DNA of 64,000 nucleotides from Parapedobacter koreensis (GTDB lineage: Bacteria; Bacteroidota; Bacteroidia; Sphingobacteriales; Sphingobacteriaceae), in the NCBI RefSeq assembly GCF_900109365.1, contig NZ_FNZR01000002.1, positions 248,001 through 312,000 on the forward strand. Reading direction: 5' to 3'. Both the position numbers and the translations under genes were made by a program. Below the pieces are notes generated by a model. It saw only the letters and a program-made list of their open reading frames with translations, made no database searches and had not been told where the DNA came from. Below are positions 1 through 8,504 of this stretch, one piece after another (position 1 is the stretch's first letter; each line of letters begins with the position of its first letter).

Positions 1-237
1 CCATAAATTTTCATTTATCCGGATAAGCCCATCAGCTTTTCCTTTGATAATGGCTATGCGTTTCTGGACATGGGGATCCTTCCGGTTTCGCCACAACGTT
101 ATCCTATCCAGGGGGGAATTTACATACAATACCCGGTGATGTTTGCTCAGCTCCAGCGCAATATTCTTGCAGTTGCTGCCGATATCCGTATCCCAAGGCT
201 GCTGGCCGACGATGATGAAATGTTGCTGGTTAGTCAT
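1..237 (-). CDS. Glycosyltransferase, N-terminal part (cut by window edge)
   Basis: An open frame of 79 codons starts at ATG 237 and runs off the left edge without a stop. The N-terminus reads MTNQQHFIIVGQQPWDTDIG, then a stretch about the host's other strand positions (ALELSKHHRVLYVNSP). This pattern of a short beta strand, a Gly loop and a helix followed by 'VLYVN' is usual at the start of GT-B glycosyltransferases of the TuaH/GT4 type. The start lies 9 nt after the stop of the GT2 gene upstream, so both are probably in one exopolysaccharide transcript. The family call rests on the first 79 residues only; the catalytic half is outside the window. Confidence 0.6.
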   Translation of the reverse strand, partial: MTNQQHFIIVGQQPWDTDIGSNCKNIALELSKHHRVLYVNSPLDRITLWRNRKDPHVQKRIAIIKGKADGLIRINENLW

Positions 238-246
238 AGGAGCATA

Positions 247-1038
247 TCATGACAGCCATAATGGCCTACCGGATAAATAACCAAAATAATAATTGAGATA
301 CCGGTATATTGTCCTGATGAACACAATAAACACATTGCTGCTGTTCCGGAAAAAACCCCTTTTCATCGTGCTGGGTTCCACCGCCGTATTGGCTTGTTCG
401 AATACACCTTTATAGTCGTTAAAGAAGAAAGCTTTGCCACTATTCCTCAAAAAGGACATCATCATGATAAATTCCGTTTTGTCGCCGGACAGTCCTTCAG
501 GGTAGCGCCCGAATTTATCGGTGAATGTACTCCTCCGCAGGTGCGGGTGATCGCTGTAATAAGGGAATTTATCCAGTCCGGGGCTCCACAACTTAAATAC
601 CATCTCCGAAAAACCATTTTTGTCTGGCTTAAGGAACGGGTAATTTACATAAGCATAAAACCGAACCATGTCGAAATCTGCCCGCTCTTCAAGAAGTTTC
701 CTGCCGTTTTGCAGGTGTAAGCAGCTGCCATCAAGCGCGATGAAGTCTTCCTGCACATAAAGGGTATAAGGTGTTTTGACAGCATCCTGCCCTTTATTCA
801 TGTTGCTTCCCAGCCCGCCATTTTGTTTGGCGGAAACAAGTGTAAAGTCAAAATTTGCACGTAGTTTTTCGATGAACCGCAAATGCTCCTCATTGCTGCA
901 ATCATCAGAGACGATGATCTCCCTGAAAAAACAGCCCTGCCGTTCGAATGACACGAAGAGCCTTTCCAGGGATTTGCTCCGGTTATAATGGGTTACCAAA
1001 AGCGATACATCTTCAAAATAATGTCTGGTGTTCATCAC
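247..1038 (-). CDS. Family 2 glycosyltransferase
   Basis: A 263-residue protein with a GT-A fold start: VSLLVTHYNRSKSLERLF at about residues 11-28, then the nucleotide-binding acidic motif SDDCSN near 44-49 and QNGGLGSNMNKG near 72-83. The metal-binding DXD position is occupied by VQEDF near 95-99. Such enzymes transfer a sugar from a nucleotide donor to a lipid-linked repeat unit at the cytoplasmic side of the inner membrane. A hydrophobic C-terminal stretch (VFIVFIRTIYRYLNYYFGYL) may anchor it peripherally. Neighbours are polysaccharide genes on the same strand. The donor sugar cannot be read from the sequence. Confidence 0.82.
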   Translation of the reverse strand: MMNTRHYFEDVSLLVTHYNRSKSLERLFVSFERQGCFFREIIVSDDCSNEEHLRFIEKLRANFDFTLVSAKQNGGLGSNMNKGQDAVKTPYTLYVQEDFIALDGSCLHLQNGRKLLEERADFDMVRFYAYVNYPFLKPDKNGFSEMVFKLWSPGLDKFPYYSDHPHLRRSTFTDKFGRYPEGLSGDKTEFIMMMSFLRNSGKAFFFNDYKGVFEQANTAVEPSTMKRGFFRNSSNVFIVFIRTIYRYLNYYFGYLSGRPLWLS

Positions 1039-1062
1039 TAAGCCATAGTTTTCAGCAAATTG

Positions 1063-1677
1063 TCAAAGCCTTTCCCAACGCTGTGTTTCGAAATTAAAGC
1101 GCTTGATCACTTTCGCAGGATTTCCTACCGCCACGGAAAAAGCCGGCACATCCTTTGTAACCACGCTACCGGCACCGATCACAGCTTGTTTTCCGATGGT
1201 GACACCACTGGTAACCACGCTATTGGCACCGATCCAGACACCGTCCGAAATGGTAATCTGCCGGCAGACCACACCTTGTTCTTTTGGTGGGATACTGGTG
1301 TCTTCGTATCCGTGATTAAGACCGGATACCACCACATGCTGCGCAAGCATGACGTCATTCCCTATGGAAACAGGGCCTATAATGACATTGCCCAAACCGA
1401 TGATTGTTTTGTCGCCTATATGGACATCACCTACCCCGTTATTGATGGTTGCAAAATCTTCTATAATTGAAGCCCGCCCCAACGTAAACGCATTGAAGGG
1501 GAATACATCCATCCGTACCCGGCGCCTTATTTTTGCGCGTTTTCCTCTTTTATGTTTTAACGGATTGAGAAACAGCCTAACCCAGAGTCTCGGTTTATTG
1601 TCATTGATTGGCATCAGCATCCATAACGCAACTTTCTTTGTTCTTGGATTGGATTTGACAAAAGATGAGATAGACAT
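1063..1677 (-). CDS. Hexapeptide-repeat acyltransferase (WcaF/CysE-like left-handed beta helix)
   Basis: A 204-residue protein. From about residue 75 it consists of isoleucine-patch hexapeptides (IGDKTIIGLGNVIIG, IGANSVVTSGVTIG, IGAGSVVTKDVPAFS) and ends with VGNPAKVIKRF, the usual close of colanic-acid and serine acetyltransferases. The active-site histidine is probably the one in GLNHGYED. It would acetylate a sugar of the polysaccharide repeat unit using acetyl-CoA in the cytoplasm. It lies 2 nt after the small membrane ORF and 24 nt before the GT2 gene, so it is co-transcribed. The exact acceptor is unknown. Confidence 0.82.
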   Translation of the reverse strand: MSISSFVKSNPRTKKVALWMLMPINDNKPRLWVRLFLNPLKHKRGKRAKIRRRVRMDVFPFNAFTLGRASIIEDFATINNGVGDVHIGDKTIIGLGNVIIGPVSIGNDVMLAQHVVVSGLNHGYEDTSIPPKEQGVVCRQITISDGVWIGANSVVTSGVTIGKQAVIGAGSVVTKDVPAFSVAVGNPAKVIKRFNFETQRWERL

Positions 1678-1679
1678 CG

Positions 1680-1781
1680 TTAATAATTCTTCTGCCGCTG
1701 TTTTTCCATCGTTCTATAGCCGATAATAAAACCCAGTGTAAAACAAATCAAAATCGGTAAAGCAAATATTTCGTAAGGCAT
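1680..1781 (-). CDS. Small single-pass membrane protein (33 aa)
   Basis: A short frame starts at ATG 1781 and stops at TAA 1680-1682, giving 33 residues. One hydrophobic segment (IFALPILICFTLGFIIGY) is followed by a basic tail (RTMEKQRQKNY), which predicts a cytoplasmic C-terminus. It fills the gap between the polymerase gene (15 nt away) and the acyltransferase gene (2 nt away), the packing expected of a translated gene rather than spacer. No family is recognised. It may be an accessory subunit of the polymerase or copolymerase. Proof of translation is lacking. Confidence 0.5.
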   Translation of the reverse strand: MPYEIFALPILICFTLGFIIGYRTMEKQRQKNY

Positions 1782-1796
1782 ATGACTAGTATTTAT

Positions 1797-3245
1797 TTAA
1801 GAGGCCAATTTTTTTCTCGCCAGGATTTCCCGCTCCAATTTTGGCCCCAAGAACACGAAAACCCAAGATACATACACAACCATCGACGATGGAAACACAT
1901 TGATCACCTCGTTGCCATAACTGCAAAACAGTATCCCCGCATAACCCGAAGTCAACGCGATAAGCTTAGTCTGTAGCCCTTTATCTTTAATGTTCCAGAC
2001 AATGCCGCAACATTTCCCCAGGATATAAACCGTAATGCATAGCCAGATTGTCAGTCCCACCACGCCATACATCACCCATACTTTGACGAAATAGCTATCC
2101 GGCTGTACCGTGGAGATAAACATATCAGCGTTATACTCATTCCCATTTGCGCCAATCACGCCCAATCCTTCACCGAAGGGTTTATTTTTCAAATAATTCT
2201 TAAGGAAAGCCTGCGTTTCGAAGCGGACATTCAACGAAGCGTCTTTCGGATTCAACGCCGTACGCAACCGATAAATATGGTAATTGCCATCCCCGATATG
2301 CGTAAATTTCAAGAAGCCCACAAACAATGCCAGCACAATTCCGCCAAGCAGCAATATTTTGAATTTTTTACTCAAAAATATGACGAAAACAGCGCCGACC
2401 AGCAAGGCAAATAATGCGCCCCTTGTTCCTGATAGCAGCATGCCATAAAACATCAAGCCAGCGGCAATGAACAGCAGAATCCGCTTCCATCGCTTGAAGG
2501 GTCCCAATGCCAACGTCAATGCGACCAAACCGATGTGCGCCTGGGATGCCCCAAACTGCCCTGCATCCGTATAAAAAGAAAAAACCCTCAGTTTTCCCCA
2601 AAGCAAGTGGGTCACATCGCCACCCGTATTCAAAAATTTCAACTCTCCGGGAGACAGCCGCCAATGTTCCTGTTTAATGCCGTTCAGTGCCGCAAGTACC
2701 GAACACCCGATGATAATTATCAAAAAAACATTCAAATCCTTATTGCTCTTGAACGACATGAAGGTCAGCGGTATGATAAGCATTGGATAAAGCGCAACGG
2801 TTTTAAGTTCGCTAGCCCAACCATTTAAGCTTCCTCCCGCCGGATTCGCTACTTGCAAGACACTCAGTATAAACCACAAAACCCACAAAAGACAGAGTTC
2901 ATTGGCTACATTGCTGAAATCGCCCCTGCTGCTTTTTATCACCGTAATTAGCCACCCACCCAGCAATAACCCTTCGATTAGCAAGCCAAACGGTATCCCG
3001 ATATCAACCTCACGTCCCAAGATCCCCACCAAAAAACAGTAGGCAATCAACATAAAGAGGGCTATTTTGGGCTTATGCAAAAAGGTATACAGCATTAGCG
3101 CCATAAAGGATAAGCTTACAAACAGTATCGGTAAAGCAGTCCCAAACTTATATGTAGCGAAGCTAATTATAACGGATACCAATAGGCAACCAATTGCAAT
3201 TAATGGATTGACCTTACGATCCGATATCACCCATTTTTGTTCCAT
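1797..3245 (-). CDS. O-antigen polymerase/ligase-like membrane protein (Wzy type)
   Basis: A 482-residue polytopic protein with about 11-12 hydrophobic segments, two of them back to back at the start (LIAIGCLLVSVIISFATYKF and following). A large periplasmic loop with charged residues lies at about 335-385, and the conserved SGTRGALFALLVG motif near 270-282 is characteristic of the Wzy_C/O-antigen ligase domain. In a Wzy-dependent pathway it joins repeat units on the periplasmic side of the inner membrane. It lies 9 nt after the Wzc-like gene. Polymerase and ligase cannot be told apart by sequence alone; the exopolysaccharide context favours polymerase. Confidence 0.8.
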   Translation of the reverse strand: MEQKWVISDRKVNPLIAIGCLLVSVIISFATYKFGTALPILFVSLSFMALMLYTFLHKPKIALFMLIAYCFLVGILGREVDIGIPFGLLIEGLLLGGWLITVIKSSRGDFSNVANELCLLWVLWFILSVLQVANPAGGSLNGWASELKTVALYPMLIIPLTFMSFKSNKDLNVFLIIIIGCSVLAALNGIKQEHWRLSPGELKFLNTGGDVTHLLWGKLRVFSFYTDAGQFGASQAHIGLVALTLALGPFKRWKRILLFIAAGLMFYGMLLSGTRGALFALLVGAVFVIFLSKKFKILLLGGIVLALFVGFLKFTHIGDGNYHIYRLRTALNPKDASLNVRFETQAFLKNYLKNKPFGEGLGVIGANGNEYNADMFISTVQPDSYFVKVWVMYGVVGLTIWLCITVYILGKCCGIVWNIKDKGLQTKLIALTSGYAGILFCSYGNEVINVFPSSMVVYVSWVFVFLGPKLEREILARKKLAS

Positions 3246-3254
3246 GGCAATGTC

Positions 3255-5408
3255 TTACGCGGTAATTTTTTGACGATAATGCTTTACCGGAATTTTATTC
3301 AAAACCCATCCCATGAACGTAGGTTCATTATTAATGAATGAGATGAACTCCTCATCTTCGGGTTTAATGGAGTTTCCGGATGCAAATATGGCGATGCACT
3401 TGTCCACAAACATGAGCCATTCTTTGACTTTATTGATATCCTTCAAGCTATTAATATCGATGAGGATAATATCAAATTCACGCCGAAGTACATCAAAACC
3501 GGCTATGAGGTTTTGTGAATCCTTCATTTCCAACAAGGAGGTACTGTTGGAATTCCGGTTGAGCACGGTAATAAAATCCTCTGCCTGTATTTCTTTTTTT
3601 ACCAAAAACTTCTCAAACTCCAGGGTATGCTGTTTGTCTTCGCCTGAAGACTTTTCCGTGTTGGTTATCAGGTTCAGCAAATCTGGATAGTCCTCGCCGA
3701 TAAGCAGCACCCGTTTACCCGTCATTGCATACGCATAGGCCAACCCCATGGTAATAAATGTTTTTCCTTCATTGGATGACAAGCTCGTTATCCCTAACAC
3801 TTTCTCACCTTTCTGGGCCGACAATTGCTTATTAATTTCAAACCGCAGCGAACGCAGTAAGTCTTTATGCAAGTTATAATCGGGTACATCCCCGTCGCTT
3901 TTCCAGATGCTTCTGAGATCCTTGTCCGAGCGCTTAATCAGATTTAGATTCCCAATTACTTTTCCTTTGGTCACAGAAGCCAATTGTTGTGCATTAATGA
4001 TTCGGTGGTCAAGCAGGAAAGCGATAAACAAGATGGCGAAAGACAAGGAAAAACTGGCAACTCCAGACAGCCCGGTATACATTATTCGCTTAGACGATTC
4101 CGGCAAACCGGGCAAACCGGGTTCCACCAGGTTCAACTTCAATCCAACCGTATTTCCCAAACTAGCCTGGTTATACCGATTTAATGCCTCTGTATAATCC
4201 TTGGTAGCAAGGTCTGCATCACGTTCGTACCGTTGGATACCCGCATCGGTAGGAACCATCACATTATATTTGCGCCGTGCTTCGGCAAGCCCCTGCTGTG
4301 TCGATGCAATGCTCCCTTCAGCAAGTGCCAGCGAAGTTTCCAGATCCATCCGCTCACTAATCAAGGACTGCCTGATGATGGATGTGTTCGTTGCCTGCGC
4401 GCTTCGTCTCGGAGTCGCTGATAACGCGTTTACGCGCAGTTTTTGTAACGAATCTAGTATCGTCTTATCCGCTGGCCTCATTCCGTTATCGATATACCGC
4501 TGATTAGCGCGGCTAATCTCATCGTCTATTTTGGTAATGTTGTTGCTTTGGCTTGGCGCCGGAGCACTTGCTGCTGGTTCTTCCAGGCTATTGAGCTGGT
4601 TGTTGATCCGTGCAATTGCGCTTCTTAGTGATTCTATTTCTCTATTCGTTTGCGACAACCTGCTCTCATATTCAGACACCTGTTGGTAGACAATGCCAGA
4701 CTGGGTAGCTACATTCAATACGCCGCTGCTGCTTTTATAAGCTTGGAGCTGCGCATTTTTGTCGTTCATAATCTGCTCTTTTTCTTTTCGCAAAGAGTCC
4801 AGCAGTTGTAGCGACTTGGTATTGCTGGCGTTTGTTATACTATTATAGTAGTCAATAAACTCCGTACAAAACGTATTGACAGCGAAAGCAGATAAGTCCG
4901 GATCTTCCGATATAAACTCTACTTTAATCAAGTTGCTTTCAGCCCCTTGCTGTATGGTCAACGCACTGAGAAGCTTCTTTTCCCCATAGCCAAGCGTATT
5001 CACAATGTCAAACAGTTTTTCATCCGATACCGTCAAAATTGATCGGTCAAACAGTTTTCGCTTATACTCGGCAACCATATCCTGCCTTGTTTCTGCCGCT
5101 ATTTCTTCCGGCAGGGTCCTAAACGCTTTGTCTGGATTTTCTAAATCGTGGATGATTAAACGATAAGACAGCAAATTTATCACACGCCGCATCTTCATCA
5201 TTTCCACGATGTTCCCGTATTCATAACCTTCTCCGCCTTGTGCTATTAATTGAGCGGGGGCCTCAGTAGCGAGCTGAGCTTGGGATGTATAATCTTCTGG
5301 AAGTTTCTTGACCAAAAAAAAGGTAGTCACAACGCTAACCACTACCACTGCAAGAATTACCCAACTGTATTTCCACAGATACCTGAAAAATGCATTTAAA
5401 TCAATCAT
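3255..5408 (-). CDS. Wzc/GumC-like polysaccharide copolymerase with degenerate BY-kinase domain
   Basis: A 717-residue protein. The N-terminal membrane segment (YSWVILAVVVVSVVTTFFLV, about 14-33) is followed by a Wzz domain, a long coiled-coil periplasmic region (about 190-420) and a second membrane segment (about 440-465). A C-terminal P-loop domain has Walker A SLSSNEGKT near 541-549. The A' motif reads VLLIGEDYP instead of the usual hhhhDxD, and the B motif reads IILIDIN. The C-terminus has a single tyrosine instead of a Tyr-rich cluster. It controls chain length and links the polymerase to export. It is encoded between the TolC-like and Wzy-like genes. ATP binding looks likely; autokinase activity is doubtful. 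Confidence 0.85.
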   Translation of the reverse strand: MIDLNAFFRYLWKYSWVILAVVVVSVVTTFFLVKKLPEDYTSQAQLATEAPAQLIAQGGEGYEYGNIVEMMKMRRVINLLSYRLIIHDLENPDKAFRTLPEEIAAETRQDMVAEYKRKLFDRSILTVSDEKLFDIVNTLGYGEKKLLSALTIQQGAESNLIKVEFISEDPDLSAFAVNTFCTEFIDYYNSITNASNTKSLQLLDSLRKEKEQIMNDKNAQLQAYKSSSGVLNVATQSGIVYQQVSEYESRLSQTNREIESLRSAIARINNQLNSLEEPAASAPAPSQSNNITKIDDEISRANQRYIDNGMRPADKTILDSLQKLRVNALSATPRRSAQATNTSIIRQSLISERMDLETSLALAEGSIASTQQGLAEARRKYNVMVPTDAGIQRYERDADLATKDYTEALNRYNQASLGNTVGLKLNLVEPGLPGLPESSKRIMYTGLSGVASFSLSFAILFIAFLLDHRIINAQQLASVTKGKVIGNLNLIKRSDKDLRSIWKSDGDVPDYNLHKDLLRSLRFEINKQLSAQKGEKVLGITSLSSNEGKTFITMGLAYAYAMTGKRVLLIGEDYPDLLNLITNTEKSSGEDKQHTLEFEKFLVKKEIQAEDFITVLNRNSNSTSLLEMKDSQNLIAGFDVLRREFDIILIDINSLKDINKVKEWLMFVDKCIAIFASGNSIKPEDEEFISFINNEPTFMGWVLNKIPVKHYRQKITA

Positions 5409-5440
5409 ATGACACTAAATCTAATAGCCACTATTTTTTT

Positions 5441-6139
5441 TTATTTGACATCCGTTAACTTTACCCCGATAATCTCCTCTAACGCATCCTTAGCCTTTAA
5501 AAAGTTAATTTCCGTTTGTGCGAGGGACAAGCCAGCTTGCGTAGCGCCTCCCTTTCGCATATTGTAGTCCTCAAGTTCTATTTCACCGAGTTCATACTGC
5601 TCCCGGGCACTTTCCAGCATGAATTTGCTGTCTTGCGCTTCTTGATTTTTCACCTTTAAGTCATTCAGGATTAACACATAGTTATAATACCGGGTCTTCA
5701 CCTCAATTTCAAGGACTGTTTGGTAATTTTTCGTTTCCAACATGGCAACTTCATATTGCGCTTTTGCCTGTTTTACCGTATAGGGTTTCTGAAAAAATAA
5801 ACCGGGGCTTAAAACAACACCGAACTGAAACCCTGAAAGAATCAACGAAACGTTGTTAGTGCCTGGAGATGAAGAAGCCAAATAGCTTTCAGCAGGGCTA
5901 TAGAAATAAGATGCTTGGATCAAATCCAGGTAGGATATTTTAGCAGCTGAAACCGCAGCTTTACTCCGTTCTCCCTGAATTTTCATAATTTGATTCCTTG
6001 GGTAATTCTTTTTTGCCAAGTCAATCAGTTTTTCTAAATATTCATAATTTATCTCACCCATAATAGACTCTTGGGCAGATAACTTTTGATGTCCAACCAA
6101 TAATGAAACAAGTAAAACAGTGAAAATTGCCTTTTTCAT
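5441..6139 (-). CDS. TolC-family outer-membrane protein, half-size
   Basis: A 232-residue protein with a Sec signal (MKKAIFTVLLVSLLVGHQKLSA) and helical segments rich in Glu/Lys/Gln. It includes the TolC-like pattern ARE-QYELGEIELEDYNMRK with AQTEINFLKAKDALEEIIG close to the end. Full TolC proteins have about 430-490 residues in two structural repeats; this one has the length of a single repeat. It lies upstream of the Wzc-like gene on the same strand, with a 32-nt gap. No Wza-type export lipoprotein is visible in the window, so it may form the outer-membrane exit for the polysaccharide or act as an accessory. The start was chosen for its signal peptide. Confidence 0.7.
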   Translation of the reverse strand: MKKAIFTVLLVSLLVGHQKLSAQESIMGEINYEYLEKLIDLAKKNYPRNQIMKIQGERSKAAVSAAKISYLDLIQASYFYSPAESYLASSSPGTNNVSLILSGFQFGVVLSPGLFFQKPYTVKQAKAQYEVAMLETKNYQTVLEIEVKTRYYNYVLILNDLKVKNQEAQDSKFMLESAREQYELGEIELEDYNMRKGGATQAGLSLAQTEINFLKAKDALEEIIGVKLTDVK

Positions 6140-6298
6140 AGATTATGATTAAAAAATGTTTTTACAAAGTAGCAAACGTTTGAATCTAATTCTAGCTCAA
6201 CGAAATGACCAAACAAAAGTGAAATTAATTATGATGAATTTTATTATATTTCGAGCACTATATTTCATCTTGTAGTAATACGTCTACGAAATCCTTCA

Positions 6299-7378
6299 TC
6301 ATACCCGTTCGCTCTGAATCATTGCGGGAATGGTCAATAGCATAATCCTTAAATCCATCGAAAAGGAATAATACTGAGCATATTGATTGTCGAGTTGTCT
6401 ACGTTCGGCATCCGACATCTCACTTTTCCCCCGCTTACTGACCTGCCACAACCCGGTAATGCCAGCCGGGCCCAAAAAGCGCATGGCCCATTCGTCAGAG
6501 GTGAGCATTTGCGCCTCGTACAAGGGCAACGGCCGATTTCCGACCAACGACATATCCCCTTTCAATACGTTGAAAAGCTGCGGTAATTCATCGAGGCTCG
6601 TTTTCCTAAGAAACGCTCCCAGCCTGGTCACACGCGGATCGTTTTTTATTTTGATAAAAGCTGACTGTCCGTTATACTGATTTAAGACAGCCAGTTTGTC
6701 CAGTTCTTTATCCGCATTGACTTTCATGGATCGGAATTTATAAAAATCAAAAATTTTATATCCCGAACCGGCACGTTTACTTTTATAGAATATCGGACCT
6801 TTCGAATCCAGCTTTATCAATACCATGACGATTAAAAAAACCGGGGAAAACAAAACGATCAAAATACTGCTTACCAACACGTCAAATAATCGTTTCATGA
6901 ACGGCGTTTTATACTCCTTGGTCTTGCTTGCCCTATGGTCGGGCAGCAACGGCTTATTTGTGATCAACTTGAACTTGAAAATGAAGAACAGCCGTTCACG
7001 AATATTCTGCGCATTAAATGGATAGAAGTAGATATCATCTACATAAGGCCTAAACGTTTGCGAAATGACTTCCTTGTTGTTCTTAAACCCTAACAATACA
7101 ACGCTTATCCCACGGGTGATTGGCGACGTTTTTAGTTCAACAATAAATGAATAGATCTCGGCAATATTATCTTCAATTTCCAGGATGACCACATCGGGGA
7201 TAAAAAACAAGGACTGGTGGTGCAAATGGCTTCTCAGCGACGTCAAGCTATCAAAAAGGGTGATGTCTACATATTCGCCAAAATCGCTGTACAGCTCGTC
7301 GGCAAACTTCCCACCAAAATATGCAGCAGAAATCGTTATGAAGTTGTGCTGTTGTCTAAGTTCTTTCAATAAATCCAT
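6299..7378 (-). CDS. Initiating sugar-phosphate transferase with N-terminal pseudo-receiver domain
   Basis: A 359-residue protein of two parts. Residues 1 to about 135 have the alternating strand/helix layout of a CheY receiver ([31 protein letters not shown]). The phospho-Asp position is Glu (ILEIED) and the conserved Lys before Pro is missing (DIYFYPFN). From about 158 it is a polyprenyl-phosphate glycosyl-1-phosphate transferase: [13 protein letters not shown], one membrane segment, KFRSM, and the catalytic stretch [20 protein letters not shown] followed by SLVGNRPLP. It would load the first sugar-1-phosphate onto undecaprenyl phosphate. A stand-alone receiver gene lies 18 nt upstream, suggesting a regulatory pair. 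Confidence 0.85.
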   Translation of the reverse strand: MDLLKELRQQHNFITISAAYFGGKFADELYSDFGEYVDITLFDSLTSLRSHLHHQSLFFIPDVVILEIEDNIAEIYSFIVELKTSPITRGISVVLLGFKNNKEVISQTFRPYVDDIYFYPFNAQNIRERLFFIFKFKLITNKPLLPDHRASKTKEYKTPFMKRLFDVLVSSILIVLFSPVFLIVMVLIKLDSKGPIFYKSKRAGSGYKIFDFYKFRSMKVNADKELDKLAVLNQYNGQSAFIKIKNDPRVTRLGAFLRKTSLDELPQLFNVLKGDMSLVGNRPLPLYEAQMLTSDEWAMRFLGPAGITGLWQVSKRGKSEMSDAERRQLDNQYAQYYSFSMDLRIMLLTIPAMIQSERV

Positions 7379-7396
7379 AGGTGGTAGAATATGATT

Positions 7397-7774
7397 TTAA
7401 TAGGCGTTAGTATTAAATGTCTCAGCAATCGCTTGTTTTAAAATGATTGGATCAAACGGCTTACGAAGGCATTTATCGACAGCATAAGGCAGACCATTCA
7501 GCTCTTCATTGATATTTTCAGACGCAGATAAGACAATAACGGGAATGTCGCAGTAAAAACCGCTTACTTTTAAACATTTGAGGAAGGATTTACCGTCCAA
7601 ATGGGGCATCACCCAATCCATAATTATCAAATCCGGAATCCGATGGGCTTCCAACAAAAGGAACGCTTCATACCCATTGCCCGCGATTCGCAAATCAAAG
7701 TCTTTTGAAAGCAAAAAATACAACAACCGTTGAATCGTGGGTTCATCTTCTACCAGAAGTATCTGTTTTTTCAT
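7397..7774 (-). CDS. Stand-alone response-regulator receiver (CheY-like)
   Basis: A 125-residue receiver domain with no output domain. The acidic pocket is VEDE (residues 8-11), the phospho-acceptor is Asp53 in IIMDWVMP, the Ser switch is in VLSAS, and Lys105 is in RKPF, so all key residues for phosphotransfer are present. The start was set at ATG 7774 (MKKQILLVEDE); an upstream in-frame ATG at 7795 would add seven poorly fitting residues. It is the first gene of the visible polysaccharide transcript and precedes the transferase with the degenerate receiver. It probably carries a phospho-signal to polysaccharide synthesis by protein contact. No cognate kinase is adjacent. Confidence 0.85.
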   Translation of the reverse strand: MKKQILLVEDEPTIQRLLYFLLSKDFDLRIAGNGYEAFLLLEAHRIPDLIIMDWVMPHLDGKSFLKCLKVSGFYCDIPVIVLSASENINEELNGLPYAVDKCLRKPFDPIILKQAIAETFNTNAY

Positions 7775-7860
7775 ATGCTGAGTGCCTTCGTTCAATCTTA
7801 TGAAACAAATCTCAATGTTTTTTATGAAATTAAAACAGATAAATCGTACAATTTCAACCG

Positions 7861-7888
7861 TTTGTAGTTAATCCACTACAATTACAAA
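7861..7888. promoter_or_regulatory. Imperfect inverted repeat upstream of the polysaccharide transcript
   Basis: TTTGTAGTT at 7861-7869 is matched by its near-complement AATTACAAA at 7880-7888, with one mismatch in nine. It lies about 90 nt upstream of the receiver start at 7774 and downstream of the rpmA terminator. It could be an operator or chance in an A/T-rich spacer. Confidence 0.25.
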
Positions 7889-7963
7889 GGGGGTACGAAA
7901 AAAATCGAAATCGACAGGGGTTCCGCGTAGGATGCGCGGCTTCGGTTAGGGTCGCATAAACGC

Positions 7964-7992
7964 AAAAAACCACGGGCATCATACCCGTGGTC
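7964..7992 (-). terminator. Rho-independent terminator of rplU-rpmA
   Basis: A 7-bp stem CCACGGG (7970-7976) / CCCGTGG (7984-7990) has a 7-nt loop. On the minus strand it is followed by six T (complement of A 7964-7969). It lies 29 nt after the rpmA stop. Confidence 0.85.
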
Positions 7993-8018
7993 TTTATTCT
8001 TAATGACTAAGCGTTACT

Positions 8019-8447
8019 TTACGCTTGGTCTTCGGTAGCAACCGCTTCGCTTGCAGCGGCAGGTTTTGCTTTCTTGGCTGCTTTAGCGGGTTTCTCTGCC
8101 GCTTCTTCATCCGCTTTAGCCACAACTTCAGCTTCTTTGGTAGCCACTTGTTGTTCTACCGGCTTCGGCTGATCTGCCACAACGGCTTCCTTCTCAAAAG
8201 GTACAACCGATACGTACGACTTGTTGTTCGCCTTCTTGCGAAACACCACCTTGCCATCGATTAATGCAAACAACGTATGATCTTTGCCTATACCGACGTT
8301 TACATCCGGATGGTGTTTAGTACCACGCTGACGAACGATAATATTTCCCGCAATAGCCTGTTGGCCACCAAATATTTTTATCCCTAAACGTTTGCTATGT
8401 GACTCACGGCCGTTCTTCGAACTACCAGCACCTTTTTTATGCGCCAT
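8019..8447 (-). CDS. rpmA: 50S ribosomal protein bL27 with long Ala/Lys/Glu tail
   Basis: The first 85 or so residues are standard bL27: [20 protein letters not shown], then [22 protein letters not shown], and a close at KSYVSVVPF. The protein then continues to 142 residues with a low-complexity tail of Ala, Lys, Glu and Val that has no stop until 8019. Bacterial bL27 is usually about 85-95 residues, so the tail of about 50 residues is an addition. The N-terminus of bL27 reaches the peptidyl-transferase centre; a C-terminal tail would lie on the ribosome surface. It is co-transcribed with rplU 57 nt upstream and ends in the terminator at 7964-7992. Confidence 0.95.
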   Translation of the reverse strand: MAHKKGAGSSKNGRESHSKRLGIKIFGGQQAIAGNIIVRQRGTKHHPDVNVGIGKDHTLFALIDGKVVFRKKANNKSYVSVVPFEKEAVVADQPKPVEQQVATKEAEVVAKADEEAAEKPAKAAKKAKPAAASEAVATEDQA

Positions 8448-8504
8448 GTCTTACTTCGTTTATTAGTTAAAGGCAAAAGCCTAAGTTAAACAATCCTTCC
8501 TAAA

